Assembly: GCA_020638655.1 (NCBI GenBank)
Contig: JACKIC010000001.1
Span: forward strand, 682,001-746,000
Origin: Planctomycetota bacterium
GTDB lineage: Bacteria; Planctomycetota; UBA1135; UBA2386
Reading direction: 5' to 3'
Length of the DNA stretch: 64,000 bases
The translations under genes and the position numbers were made by a program. Numbering within the stretch: position 1 is the stretch's first letter; the number at the start of each line of letters is the position of its first letter. This document shows, in pieces, positions 35,722-45,900 of this stretch. The notes beneath the pieces were generated by a model. It did not search any database, was not told where the DNA came from, and saw only the letters and a program-made list of their open reading frames with translations.

Positions 35722-36567
35722 ATGGTGTTCGGTTTCGGTGCTCGCCGCGGCCGGCTCGATGCCTGGATCGAACATGTATTGATCGAGGGCAGAGCCAGAT
35801 ACGGGGACTTGGATCCTGACCTCCGACGATTGCGGGAGCACCTGACCCGGATCGTCCGCCGAACCCAAAGTCGTCCGGCATCCCTCTGCGCCGCCGACCT
35901 GTTCCTCGCCTGCTGCATCGAACAAGGGGTGGATGGCGCGTGGGAGTCTCTGCTCGCGGTCCACGGGACGGCGCTGCAGTCCATCTTGCGGAGCCGTGGG
36001 ACGGACGCCACCACGGCAGCTGAGGTGATCGACGGTCTGCCTGGCGCGCTGATGCTGCTCGGCAGCGATCCCGGCTCCACGGCATTGGCTGGGTATGACG
36101 GCCGCGGCAGCCTGCGAAGCTGGCTGGCGATCGTCGCGTTGCGCAGCATCTCGAATCAGCGGCGGCGCTCGGACGTGGAGGAGAGGAGCGTTCGCGAGCG
36201 TCCCGCTGAAGCGGATGTTCCGAGCCCCATCGACACCCTGAAGGGGATAGAAGCGGCAGCGACACTGGCCTCGAGTCTGCGCCAGGCCTGGCGAGAACTG
36301 CCGGCGCGAAGTCGGCTTGCCGTAGCCCTGCGCTACGTCGATGGCGCCTCGGGCGCCGACGTTGCGCGCATCCTCGCTATCGGTCAGCCCAGGGTGAGCC
36401 GAATCGTCGATGCCGCGGTGAAGTCGCTCCGCGCGGCCCTCGAAACGGCATCGTCCGAACCCTTGAAGCCAGGCCTCGTGCGCGACCTTCTCGCCGCCGA
36501 GCTGGCAATTCTCGCGGCGGCCGAACGACCCATCCGCGATGGAGGTGATCCTCTTGCTACCCCCTGA
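35722..36567 (+). CDS. RNA polymerase sigma-70-like factor (ECF type, Myxococcales family-1-like)
   Basis: A 281-residue protein. Region 2 appears as YDGRGSLRSWLAIVALRSISNQRRR (about residues 118-142). Region 4 with a helix-turn-helix follows (ASGADVARILAIGQPRVSRIVDAAVKSL, about 208-235). The N-terminal half (ADLFLACCIEQGVDGAWESL) resembles the extended ECF-like factors called Sig-70_gmx1; this family call is from memory of the pattern. It would direct transcription of a small regulon, probably including its own operon. The end of the gene contains the ribosome site and start of the anti-sigma gene, so the two products are translationally coupled. Confidence 0.75.
   Translation: MVFGFGARRGRLDAWIEHVLIEGRARYGDLDPDLRRLREHLTRIVRRTQSRPASLCAADLFLACCIEQGVDGAWESLLAVHGTALQSILRSRGTDATTAAEVIDGLPGALMLLGSDPGSTALAGYDGRGSLRSWLAIVALRSISNQRRRSDVEERSVRERPAEADVPSPIDTLKGIEAAATLASSLRQAWRELPARSRLAVALRYVDGASGADVARILAIGQPRVSRIVDAAVKSLRAALETASSEPLKPGLVRDLLAAELAILAAAERPIRDGGDPLATP
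36541..36550 (+). promoter_or_regulatory. Full-length Shine-Dalgarno sequence inside the sigma gene
   Basis: GGAGGTGATC is complementary to the entire 3' end of 16S rRNA (GATCACCTCC). It precedes an in-frame TTG (36554) by three bases, or eight bases counted from GGAGG. This decides the anti-sigma start as TTG 36554 rather than the ATG at 36539. Confidence 0.75.
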
Positions 36568-37504
36568 TCGAGCTGGCGACGACGACGCCCAATTGCTGCG
36601 TCGCCTCGCGGCGACCGATCAGCCCCACGAAGCCTGCCCCGACGCCAACGACCTCGCAGCCTGGGTGGAGCGTCGCTTGTCTAGGCGCGCCTCCCGGACC
36701 ATCGAGGGCCACCTCGCGGATTGCCCGCCCTGCCGTGAGGTCGTGACTCCCCTCGCCGCAGCAGTTTCAGCGCCAACGAGCCGACTGCTGACGCGCACCG
36801 TGCTGCTGGCTGCCGCTCTGCTGCTCGGCTTCGGCGCCCTTTACCTCTCGACCCTCACCAGGCCAGGTTCCCTGTCGGACCGCGTGCAGATTGCCGCGGC
36901 GGAACTCGCGAGCGCACACCCCCAGGAGATGGCAGGGTTCGAGCTGCTCACCGGAGCGGATCTGCACCAGTCACCGCAGACGCTGCGTGGCGGCTGCACG
37001 CTGGTCACTCCGTCGAACACGAGCCTCGAGCCGCGACCATCCTTCGCGTGGCAGGGTGATGGCACGGTGCAGAAGTGGACGGTCGTCCTCAGGACCGTCG
37101 CGGGCGAAGAGCTTTGGCGTGAGACCACCGACCGTCCATCGCTGTCCTACCCCCCAGGCAAGCCGGACCTGACTTCGGGCGAGCGCTACCTGTGGGAGAT
37201 CCGCGGAGCGGGCGCGACCGGTGAAGTGCGCGGCGGGAAGCTGTTCGCAGTAGCCAGTGCGCAGAATGTGGCGGCCACTGCCCGGATGCGCTCAGCGGTC
37301 GATGCCCACCGCGACGCCACCGCCGCACGGATCACGCTCGTTCATTGGTTGCTGCGGCGTGACCTGGTCGACGCAGCGGTGGAGGAGTTGGGACGAATCG
37401 TCGGTCCGGAACAGGACTGGTATCTCCTCGAGGAACTGCGCGGCGCCGCGGCTCGACGACAAGGGGTACCCGAGGCCGAGCGCGATCCGAAATCGGGCAA
37501 GTAG
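36554..37504 (+). CDS. Zinc-finger anti-sigma-like membrane protein
   Basis: A 316-residue protein. The N-terminal cytoplasmic part has a putative zinc-binding H-x3-C-x2-C motif (GHLADCPPCREVV, about residues 51-63), typical of ZAS/zf-HC2 anti-sigma factors. One membrane helix follows (about residues 77-99), then a 215-residue extracytoplasmic domain with beta-rich segments around 130-210 and helices towards the C-terminus. It would hold the preceding sigma factor until released. It overlaps the sigma gene by 14 bases and lies 9 bases before the CHAT gene. Confidence 0.7.
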   Translation: MLPPDRAGDDDAQLLRRLAATDQPHEACPDANDLAAWVERRLSRRASRTIEGHLADCPPCREVVTPLAAAVSAPTSRLLTRTVLLAAALLLGFGALYLSTLTRPGSLSDRVQIAAAELASAHPQEMAGFELLTGADLHQSPQTLRGGCTLVTPSNTSLEPRPSFAWQGDGTVQKWTVVLRTVAGEELWRETTDRPSLSYPPGKPDLTSGERYLWEIRGAGATGEVRGGKLFAVASAQNVAATARMRSAVDAHRDATAARITLVHWLLRRDLVDAAVEELGRIVGPEQDWYLLEELRGAAARRQGVPEAERDPKSGK

Positions 37505-37513
37505 GAGCTGGCG

Positions 37514-40500
37514 ATGTTGGCAATCACTGCAATGACGGTCGTACTCGCCCTTCCGCAGCAGGCTCCTGTCCCGGCGCCGACGGCCCGCGCAGCTGCAGAG
37601 GCGGCCCTGGCCTGTGCACGAGCAGGTGATCGCAAGGGATTGGCGCGGCTCGCAGAGCAGTGGGGGTTGCGGTATCCACAGGAGAGCAGTCCTCCCGCCG
37701 CGTTGCGCGACGGTGAGATCGCAGAGCCGTTCTCGGTAGCCGACGAGGTCTTGGGGCTCTTGGAGGATGAGAAGGCAGACGGGCTCGATCTACGACCCCT
37801 GCGAATGATCGTGGAGGCGGCCAGCGGTCCCCTCGCCGCCGGAATCGACACTTGGCTCACGGGCATCGAAGCCGCGCTTCCCGAAAACAGAAGTGACGAT
37901 CGCCAGTGGCGAGAATGGCGGAGGTCCCACGATCCGCGCGCCCTGGAAGACCGGGACACGCTGAATCCGGTGCGGCGGCTGCGGTGTCTCCTGGATCGGG
38001 TCGCAAACCTGCGTGACTCAGGACGACACGCGGATGCCTTGTCTGCGATCGCGACCGGCAGGCGCGATCTGCAAGCGACCCTCACGCCCGTGGGCAAGCT
38101 CGCCTTGATTCTGATCGAATGCGAACAACTGCAAGCAATTGGTGACCTTCCTGGCGCAAGGACGGCACTCGAAACAGCCTGGAGAGCAGGAGAACCGCTG
38201 GGCTGGCGGGAATACGAGTACCTTCTCATCCGAGGCATGATCGCCAATGCGGCACATGACTGGGTCGCGCAGCTCCAGGACAACAATCGCGCGGCCAAGC
38301 TAGCCAAGAATGCTGGAGACCAGTTCACTGCGCAGAATGCTTGCTTGAACAGCGCCGTCGCGCTCCTTCAACTGGGCCGGGCCCGCGATGCAAGAGGCCT
38401 CCTGCAGCGAGCCGTCGAAGACGGCGGACCTCCAGTGATGCTGGCCAGTCTGCTCGTGACCCTCAGTCTGGCACACCAGCAGCTCGATGAAGTTCCTCGC
38501 GCCCTGGTCTGCCTTCAACGAGCCGTTGCGATCACCGAGCAAGCTGAACCGCCGCTCACTCCGCGCCACCTCGCGAGCATCCTCGGCAAAGCCGGCTGCA
38601 TCCTTCACTCCATCGGCTACCCGGATCGGGCTGTCCCGATCCTGCGCCGGGCCGAGAACACGGCGAAGTCTGCAGGGAGTACCGACACGGCGCTCAGCGC
38701 GCGGTTCTGCCTCGCCGATATCCTCAGTCAGAAGGGCGACCTGTCGGCCGCCGCGCCCGCCTACCAGCAACTGGCGCGTGAAGCCCAGGACGCTGGTCAG
38801 CTGCTGACTGCAGCTCTCGCTCTTCGCAACGTCGCACGAGTGCGGGCGGAGATGGGTGATGTACCGGAAGCCATCGATCACGTGAGGGAGGCCGTCCAGA
38901 CGCTGGTGCGGAGCGGCGGCTCTCTCAAAGAGCAGGGCTACTACCACCTGGACCTCGCCAAGATGCTGCGCAAGACGAAGCGGTTCGAGGAAGCCGCCTC
39001 CGTCCTGCAGAACTGCACTTCCATCGCCAGCGAGGGACGCTTGGCAAACCTGGATCTCGAAGTGTGCCGTGAGAAGGCAAGGCTACTCGCCGAGCAGGGC
39101 CGAGGTGATCTCGCGCTGGCAGAGCTGCGCTCTGGCCGCGCCAGGTTCTCACATACCGTAACCGCTCGCTCGCTCGATCTGCTCATGTTCGATGAGGCCG
39201 ACCTCCTCGAGGACTCGGGCGCTGCCCTGGCTGCCCATGCAATCGTGAAGGAACTCGAGCCTCGTTGGAAAGCGAGCGGCAGGCCTGCCGACGAGTACCT
39301 GATCTGCGACCGACTCATGCGTCTCGAATTCCGCTTCGGTCGCGACGAGGACGCAAGGCGTCACGGTCTGGAAGGGATGCGTCTCGCCGCAGCAAGAGGC
39401 GACCAGATGACGGCCGGCCTCTTCGCGGCGCAGGTCGCCACGCTCGACTCGAACCACGCGATCGACTCGAACCAGGGAGACGTCGCAGCCGCCCTTTCGC
39501 GGATCGAAGATCTGCTCGGCGCGTCATCGCGCATGAGTTTCGGCTGCCGTGGGCAGCTGTGGACCACGCACGCTTCGCTCCTCGTCGCCTCCGGTCGGTC
39601 GGAAGAGGCGGTCGTGGAATTGCAGAACTTGCTGACAGACCTCGCAGACTGCGGTGATCGCGACGTCCTGCTCAACACGAAGAGTGGTCTCGGCAGAGCA
39701 CTCGGCATGTCGGGCAGGACTTCCGAGGCCGTTGATCTTCTCCGTCACGTGCTCTCGGAAGCACGCGATCTGGGCCTTCCCCTGATCGAGCGTGATGCCC
39801 TCAAGAAGCTCACCGACGTGTTTTACAAAGGGAAGCTCTATCGCGAAGTGGTCGAAACGGCTCGGACCATTCTCGGCACCGATACCGGCCTCGCTCGCTC
39901 GCCCGTCGCGCTGCACCTTCCCAAGACGGTCTCGGACACTCGCACGGCCGCCGACATCATGATCGCGGCGCTCTTGCACCTGGAGAACTCCGGCGCGTCA
40001 GACCTTGCGTCCCAGGCATTCGAAGCCATCGAGGTGAGTCGCGGACAGATCCTCGCGCAACAGATTCGACAACAAGGTGCAGGGCTTCGTGCAGCCCTTC
40101 CATGGAAGCCGCTCGATGCCGAGGCCAATGCGCGACAGGATGTCGACGCTGCTCAGGGAGACTTGCAGAGATTGGCGACCAAAGGTGACGCGCCACCAGC
40201 CAGGATCCTGGAGTGCAAGCAACGGCTCGACGCTGCCTACCGCGACCTGGAGCAGGCGCTCATCGAACTGCACCAACAATCCGCCGCGATCGCCGACTGG
40301 ACCCACCCCGTCCCGTTCACCGCGAAGGATGCATGCCTCATGCTCGAAGAGTCCGAGGCGCTCGTGCTCTACCACAAGGTCGCCAAGGTGACCGTGGCCG
40401 TCGTGGTTCGACACTCGACGATCTCTCTCGTCAACCTCGGCAACAGCGCCGCAATCGAATCCGCACTCGAGCCGTGGCGCAGCATCCTGCCGATCGACGG

Positions 40501-41401
40501 CAGCGACGACGCCACCGCCGCTGCCCACGCCTACGACGCGCTGTTCCGGCCGCTCGAACCACACCTCGACGGTGTGACTTCGGTGTTGCTGTGCCCCGAC
40601 GGGCCTCTGGCCAGCCTGCCCTTCGAGGCGATGCTGAGGCGCGGCGCGGACGGCACGCGCGATGAACGATTGATCGAACGTCTCGAGTGCCGCTATGGCG
40701 CCTCCGGCCGTGTGCTCTCGCTGCTGCGTCAACGACCGGCCGGCGATCCGCGCGACGGCTTCGTCGCGATCGGGGATCCGGACTACTCGGACGAGGCGGT
40801 TCCGTCCCACGAACCGGTCCCCGAGGAGTTCGTGTTGCGCAACGGCGGCGATCGTAGGCCCTTGCCGGGAAGCGCCGATGAGGTCCGATCGCTCGCCGCA
40901 CTGTTCGGGAACGACCTGAGCAAGGTCCTGCTCGGCCGCGAGGCCTCACGTCCAGGAATCGAGAAGGTGCTCGCCGAGCGGAGCAGGACCTTCGCCGTGC
41001 ACTTCGCCTGCCACGGGCACATCGACGAATCGCATCCGCTGCTGACCGGCCTCGTCCTCGCCGGAGGGCAGGTCCTCAACGCCATCGATCTGATGCGGAT
41101 GCGGGCGACAGCACACGTCGTCGTCCTTTCCGCCTGCGAGTCGGCGCGCGGCGCCGAGTTGCCGGGGGAAGGGGTCGTCGGCCTGGTACGCGCGTTCGAG
41201 GCTGCTGGCGCGAACCACGTGGTCGTCGCGAACTGGCCGGTGCCGGACAAGGGCACCCGAGAGTTCATGACCGACTTCTATCGCGCGATGCTCTCGGGCC
41301 TAGGTCCAGCGGCGGCGCTGCGAGCGGTGAAGCTGGATCGCCTGCGACAGGGCGGTGCAGCAGCGCACCCGGCCAACTGGGCCAACTTCGTGGTCTGGTA
41401 G
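37514..41401 (+). CDS. TPR-repeat CHAT-domain (caspase-like) protease
   Basis: A 1295-residue protein. A hydrophobic N-terminus (MLAITAMTVVLALP) without basic residues may be a weak signal. Residues about 80-830 are helical repeats with clear TPR spacing (for example GRARDARGLLQRAV, DARRHGLEGMRLAAARG). Residues about 960-1295 form a CHAT domain with the intact His-Cys dyad: His1167 in FACHGH and Cys1208 in SACESARG. The terminal block HPANWANFVVW is the usual CHAT ending. CHAT proteins are cysteine proteases related to caspases and separase, and the TPR part is the likely sensor. A ribosome site AGGAG precedes the ATG. It is third in the sigma / anti-sigma operon. Confidence 0.88.
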   Translation: MLAITAMTVVLALPQQAPVPAPTARAAAEAALACARAGDRKGLARLAEQWGLRYPQESSPPAALRDGEIAEPFSVADEVLGLLEDEKADGLDLRPLRMIVEAASGPLAAGIDTWLTGIEAALPENRSDDRQWREWRRSHDPRALEDRDTLNPVRRLRCLLDRVANLRDSGRHADALSAIATGRRDLQATLTPVGKLALILIECEQLQAIGDLPGARTALETAWRAGEPLGWREYEYLLIRGMIANAAHDWVAQLQDNNRAAKLAKNAGDQFTAQNACLNSAVALLQLGRARDARGLLQRAVEDGGPPVMLASLLVTLSLAHQQLDEVPRALVCLQRAVAITEQAEPPLTPRHLASILGKAGCILHSIGYPDRAVPILRRAENTAKSAGSTDTALSARFCLADILSQKGDLSAAAPAYQQLAREAQDAGQLLTAALALRNVARVRAEMGDVPEAIDHVREAVQTLVRSGGSLKEQGYYHLDLAKMLRKTKRFEEAASVLQNCTSIASEGRLANLDLEVCREKARLLAEQGRGDLALAELRSGRARFSHTVTARSLDLLMFDEADLLEDSGAALAAHAIVKELEPRWKASGRPADEYLICDRLMRLEFRFGRDEDARRHGLEGMRLAAARGDQMTAGLFAAQVATLDSNHAIDSNQGDVAAALSRIEDLLGASSRMSFGCRGQLWTTHASLLVASGRSEEAVVELQNLLTDLADCGDRDVLLNTKSGLGRALGMSGRTSEAVDLLRHVLSEARDLGLPLIERDALKKLTDVFYKGKLYREVVETARTILGTDTGLARSPVALHLPKTVSDTRTAADIMIAALLHLENSGASDLASQAFEAIEVSRGQILAQQIRQQGAGLRAALPWKPLDAEANARQDVDAAQGDLQRLATKGDAPPARILECKQRLDAAYRDLEQALIELHQQSAAIADWTHPVPFTAKDACLMLEESEALVLYHKVAKVTVAVVVRHSTISLVNLGNSAAIESALEPWRSILPIDGSDDATAAAHAYDALFRPLEPHLDGVTSVLLCPDGPLASLPFEAMLRRGADGTRDERLIERLECRYGASGRVLSLLRQRPAGDPRDGFVAIGDPDYSDEAVPSHEPVPEEFVLRNGGDRRPLPGSADEVRSLAALFGNDLSKVLLGREASRPGIEKVLAERSRTFAVHFACHGHIDESHPLLTGLVLAGGQVLNAIDLMRMRATAHVVVLSACESARGAELPGEGVVGLVRAFEAAGANHVVVANWPVPDKGTREFMTDFYRAMLSGLGPAAALRAVKLDRLRQGGAAAHPANWANFVVW

Positions 41402-41482
41402 CCTGCGGAACGCGCGGCGACCCGGTGGAGGGAGGCTCCTGGCAATTCTTCAGCGCCCGGGACCACCCGAACCCGAAGCCCG

Positions 41483-42823
41483 ATGAACACCCAGAACCTC
41501 ACCATCCTCCTCTCGACCACCTTCCTCGTCCTCGGCGTGCTCCCCGCCCAGGCGGGCGCCCCCGACATGGCCTTCGCCGGCCAAGGGTTCGAACACCTCG
41601 CCGGAGGCAACGACGTCTGCGCCGTCGCCGTGCAAGCGGACGGACGCATCGTTTACGCCGGTTCCGCTGCGACTTCGCCCAACTGGAGCTGGGTCCTCGG
41701 TCGGTGCCTCGACAACGGCGCTCCCGACCCGAGCTTCGGCAACAGCGGCCTCGTGGTCGTGCCCGGCGGCTTCGGGACCGGGCAGGCGACCGACCTGGCC
41801 ATCGACCCTCAGGGACGAATCGTCGTCACCGGCAAGGACATCGTCCCGGGAACCAATCGGGCGAGCTTCACGGTGCGCCGCTTCCTCGCCGACGGCACTC
41901 CGGACTCCTCGTTCGGGGTGGGGGGGCTGGCAGCGGCCGCGATCGACTACGAGGCCTTCAGCATCACGCTGGGCCTCGTCCCCGCCGGTGGCCCCTCGGG
42001 CTACGCCATCGTCGTCGGCGGCTACAGCAAGGCTCGGAACTCCGGCTATCACTTCGCCCTCGCCAGGTTCACCGATGGAGGAGCGCTCGACACCGCCAAC
42101 TTCGGCGACTGGACCAGCAGGAAGCACACGAGTCGCAAGGGCTACGTGCTCGACGACACCTACAACAACGCCTCTCTCCTGCCGCGCTCGCGCATGGCGA
42201 TCGCGCCGAACGGCAACATCACGATGGTGGGCTACCTCGTGAGCGTCGTCGACTCCGACTTCCTGATCGCGAGCTACCTCCCCGACGGCAGTTCGAACAC
42301 CGCGTTCGGCTCCGGTGGTCACGTCCTCGACAGCGTCGCGCCAGGGATGGGCTCCCGGCAGCCTCGCGGCTGTGTCGCGCAGGCAGACGGCATGGTCATC
42401 GTGGTGGGCCGAGGCAGGAACCCCGGACAAGGGAACATCGGCACGGTGCTCCTTCGCTACGACACGAACGGTGCACGCGACGCCGGCTTCGGCGTGAACG
42501 GCCTCGCGCAAACCGGGATCGCCTTCGAGAACCAGCCAGCGCACAACGTCGAGATCGACGGCAACGGACGCGTCACCGTCGCGACGAGCGCGGTGATGGG
42601 CGCGGAGACGCAGATCACTTCGTTCCGTTTCCTGGCCAACGGCCAGCCCGATCCGGGCTACGGCACGGCGGGCCAAGGTGCCGTCTTCGGAGCGTTGCCG
42701 TCGAGCGGCGACCAGAGCGTCGTCTGGAAGACCGCGACGGACGGCCTCGGCCGAACCGTGCTGTGCGGCTACGGCTTCAGCAACGGGAATGCGCAACAGC
42801 TGCTGGGACGCATCCAGCAGTGA
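41483..42823 (+). CDS. Secreted delta-60 repeat protein
   Basis: A 446-residue protein with a signal peptide (cleavage after AQA, about residue 24) and about six degenerate repeats of roughly 55-60 residues. Each repeat has a core D-x-x-F-G-x-x-G (DPSFGNSG, DSSFGVGG, NTAFGSGG, DAGFGVNG, DPGYGTAG) and an internal DGRI or NGRV turn. This is the delta-60 repeat, thought to form a beta-propeller-like structure. No enzymatic motif is seen. It starts 81 bases after the CHAT gene and shares its direction. It could be a target or partner of the CHAT protein, but sequence alone does not show this. Confidence 0.75.
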   Translation: MNTQNLTILLSTTFLVLGVLPAQAGAPDMAFAGQGFEHLAGGNDVCAVAVQADGRIVYAGSAATSPNWSWVLGRCLDNGAPDPSFGNSGLVVVPGGFGTGQATDLAIDPQGRIVVTGKDIVPGTNRASFTVRRFLADGTPDSSFGVGGLAAAAIDYEAFSITLGLVPAGGPSGYAIVVGGYSKARNSGYHFALARFTDGGALDTANFGDWTSRKHTSRKGYVLDDTYNNASLLPRSRMAIAPNGNITMVGYLVSVVDSDFLIASYLPDGSSNTAFGSGGHVLDSVAPGMGSRQPRGCVAQADGMVIVVGRGRNPGQGNIGTVLLRYDTNGARDAGFGVNGLAQTGIAFENQPAHNVEIDGNGRVTVATSAVMGAETQITSFRFLANGQPDPGYGTAGQGAVFGALPSSGDQSVVWKTATDGLGRTVLCGYGFSNGNAQQLLGRIQQ

Positions 42824-42869
42824 GGCGTGAGACTCCCCGCGAGATCGCTTGGCAATTCCTGGTGACGAC

Positions 42870-42889
42870 GGGACTCCCAGGTGAGTCCC
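42870..42889 (+). promoter_or_regulatory. Hairpin in the leader of the large secreted protein
   Basis: GGGACTC (42870-42876) pairs perfectly with GAGTCCC (42883-42889) around a 6-base loop. It ends 13 bases before the ATG at 42903. It could mask or present the translation start or act as a weak attenuator; there is no T tract. Confidence 0.35.
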
Positions 42890-42902
42890 CAATCGTCTCG
42901 CC

Positions 42903-45900
42903 ATGAAACCAATCGCAGAATCTCTCGTGCGACTGTCACTGGTCGCGTCGTTCTTGCTCACAACCCTCTGCGGTCAGCAGATGTCGTGGGCCAAGCAGTC
43001 CCTGGGTCAGCCGATCGCGCCATCCGCGAACGTCTACGGCCAGACGGTCGTCCGTTGCCTCGGTGTAGCAGCCGATGGTTCGAGCGCGAGCGCTGGGTGG
43101 CTGAGCAACCCGAGCCTGTTCGGCCCAGGAGAGAGCGGTCAGACGCTCGTGAGTCCATTCACCACGGCGTCGACATACCAGGCCCCCGGAGCGTTCGTCT
43201 CGCGGCATGCCGTCGATGGGAGCCTGCAGTGGGCCACGGCAATCCGCGCCGTCCTGCCGACCGGCGACTGGTTGGGCGCATCCGAGTACGTGATGCCGAC
43301 CGGTATCGGCATCGCCAGCGACGGCTCGTCCGTCGTCACGGGCTGGTACTTCTGCTACGCGTTGTTCGGGGAAGGCGAGACCAACGAGACCACCCTCCCG
43401 CCTCTCGGCAATTCGTCCGTCGGCTTCCAGCCGACGATGTTCCTCGCGCGGTACGCATCGGACGGCCATCTGCTGTGGGCTCGCCGCGATGGTGCCGACG
43501 GGCAGTCGATCATGGCCAGTTCGCTGGCCATCGCCGACGACGGCGCGGTGCTCGTCACCGGCTACTACCCGAGCCAGGCGACGTTCGGAGCCGGCGGCAC
43601 CAACTCGGCGACGCTCGGCGAAGGCTTCACCCAGCAGATGTTCCTCGCCAAGTACGACGCGGCAGGGGCATTCGTCTGGGCCAAGGGCATCCATGGCGGC
43701 TACGCCGCCGCCGAGGACGTCGCAGCACTGCCCGACGGCACCTGCTACGTGACCGGATGGTTCTGGCACGATGCCAGCGAGCCAAGCCTTCCCGTGATGG
43801 GCTTCGGCGAAGCGAACGCCACCGCGCTCGACGAGTACTCGGACTACTCCGCCATCTTCTTCGCGAAGTACCAGGCCGACGGCTCGCTGGCCTGGGCGCG
43901 CCAGAGCCGCCAAGGCAGCATGCTGAACTCCGGCACGGAGAGCATCGGGAAGCGAATGACGGTCTTCGCCGACGGCTCCTCGGCGCTCGCCGGTTCCTTC
44001 CTCGGCCAGTTGACCCTGGGCGTCGGCGAAGCGGGGGAGACCTCCATCGTCGGGCCGGGCGATCCTGACACCACGAGCTACTTCGTGGCCCGCTACGACG
44101 CTGCGGGTCTGCTGCAGTGGGTTCGCAGCCAGCCACAAGATCGCGGGAACGGCAGCATCACCTGCCCTGACATCGCCGCGGGCTCCGATGGCACGGTGCT
44201 TCTCGCCGGGAACTTCCTCGGCGCGGTCGTCTTCGGCGCCGGTGGCCAGGACCAGACGACGCTGATCTCGAACAATCCCGCCGACGTGCCGACGTCGGGG
44301 ATCACTCTTCCCAGCACTTTCGTGGCAAGGCTCGGACTCGACGGATCCTTCTCGTGGGCACGTACGCTGCCGACGACCGTGTTCGCCGGGAACGGAAGCA
44401 TCTGCATCGGGGCCGCTGGCGAGGGCGCCGCGATCGTTGCCACCGGAACGCGCGGCATGCCGCTGCTGGGGCCTGCCACCGTGCCTCAAGGCACCGTCAC
44501 GGTCGCCGCAGGAGAACCCAACGCGACCGAGATCACGATCACGACCGCCACGGATCTCCTCCTCGTCCGGCTGCGTGGTGAGGTGACGACCCTGACAGCC
44601 GCGACGGAGCCGAACGGCACCAACCCTGTGACGGTCAGCCCGACCGACGCGGCCGAAGCCGGAGACTCCGATGTCGAGCTGACGTTCGCCGGGATCACCG
44701 CCGCGGGCACCACGACCGCCGTCGTCACCGACGGTGAGCCGACACCACCACTGCCCAGCGCCTTCCAGCTCGCCGGACAGAACCAGTGGTATGAGATCAG
44801 CACCACGGCCGACTACGTCGCGCCGATCGAGATCTGCATCGACTACGACGAGAACGGCATCGCCGACGAATCCGCGCTGCGGCTGATGCACTACGAAGGC
44901 GGAACCTGGGTCGACGTGACGACGAGTCTCGACACCGACGCGAACCGGATCTGCGGGGAGACGTCTTCGCTCTCGCCGTTCGCGATCGTGCTGCGACCAC
45001 CGGTGTCGATCAGCGCGACCCACCCCGTGATCTCGGCCTTCGGCGGCGTGACGACGTTGCTGATCGAGACCGAGGGCCAGTTGCCGTTCGTCAGCACCAC
45101 GGCTGGCGTGCTGCTCGGAGCACCGCTCGATCAGGGTGATGGCCGCCACTTCGCCCTGGATCTGGCCGCCGACGGGGTGCCCGGCACCGCGATCGTCACG
45201 GCGACCGCCGGAGGGATCCAGTCGAGCACCAACGTGCGCTTCGTTCCCGTCGATCCGGCGCGAAGCACGATCACCGTCGACCCTGCCATGACGTTCCTCG
45301 GGGGAGTGGTGACTGTGACCGTCGACCTTCGTGATGCGCTGGGGCAAGCGGCTTCCGGCATCGGCGAGGTGACGATCACCACGAGCCTTGGCTCACTGAT
45401 CGGCGAAACTGCCTCGGTCGGGAATGGCGTGTACTCCCGCCAGCTCATGGCCGACGCCATCGGAACTGCGCAGATCACAGCACAGGTCGACGGGCTCGTC
45501 TTGGACGAGCCGGCCGCACTCACCGTCAGGGACCCCAGCGGACTCGGATCCGCATTCGGCCTCGACGCAAGCGCCGCCGTGTTCGCCTACGCGACGATCC
45601 AGGAAGCGGTCAACCGCGCCGACGAGGACCACCTGGTCCACATCTTCGTGAGCCCCGGCACGCACGCCGAGATCGTGAAGATCGCCGACCGACACGACCT
45701 GGTCCTGGAAGCACTCTCGGGGCTTTCCCCGGTCCAGGTCCGCGGCATTCGCGTCGATCGATGCTCCAGCCTCGCGCTCTCCGGCTTCGTAATCGACGCC
45801 GCAGGCAGCGGCGCTGCAGGTCTGACGCTCGCCGGGGGCTGCAACGGCAACTCGGTGATCCACGTGACTCGCTGCTCGATCATCGGCACCGGAAGAGGAC

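Noticed and set aside
37514..41401. CHAT protein as part of a CRISPR-guided caspase (Craspase) system
   Set aside because: No gRAMP/Cas7-11-like effector or CRISPR array occurs nearby; the partners are a sigma factor and an anti-sigma protein.
41440..41454. Possible sigma-54 promoter (GG-N10-GC) before the delta-60 gene
   Set aside because: TGGCA matches the -24 part, but the -12 part lacks TTGC, and the similar sequence before the next gene does not keep the GG-N10-GC spacing. No sigma-54 activator is seen.
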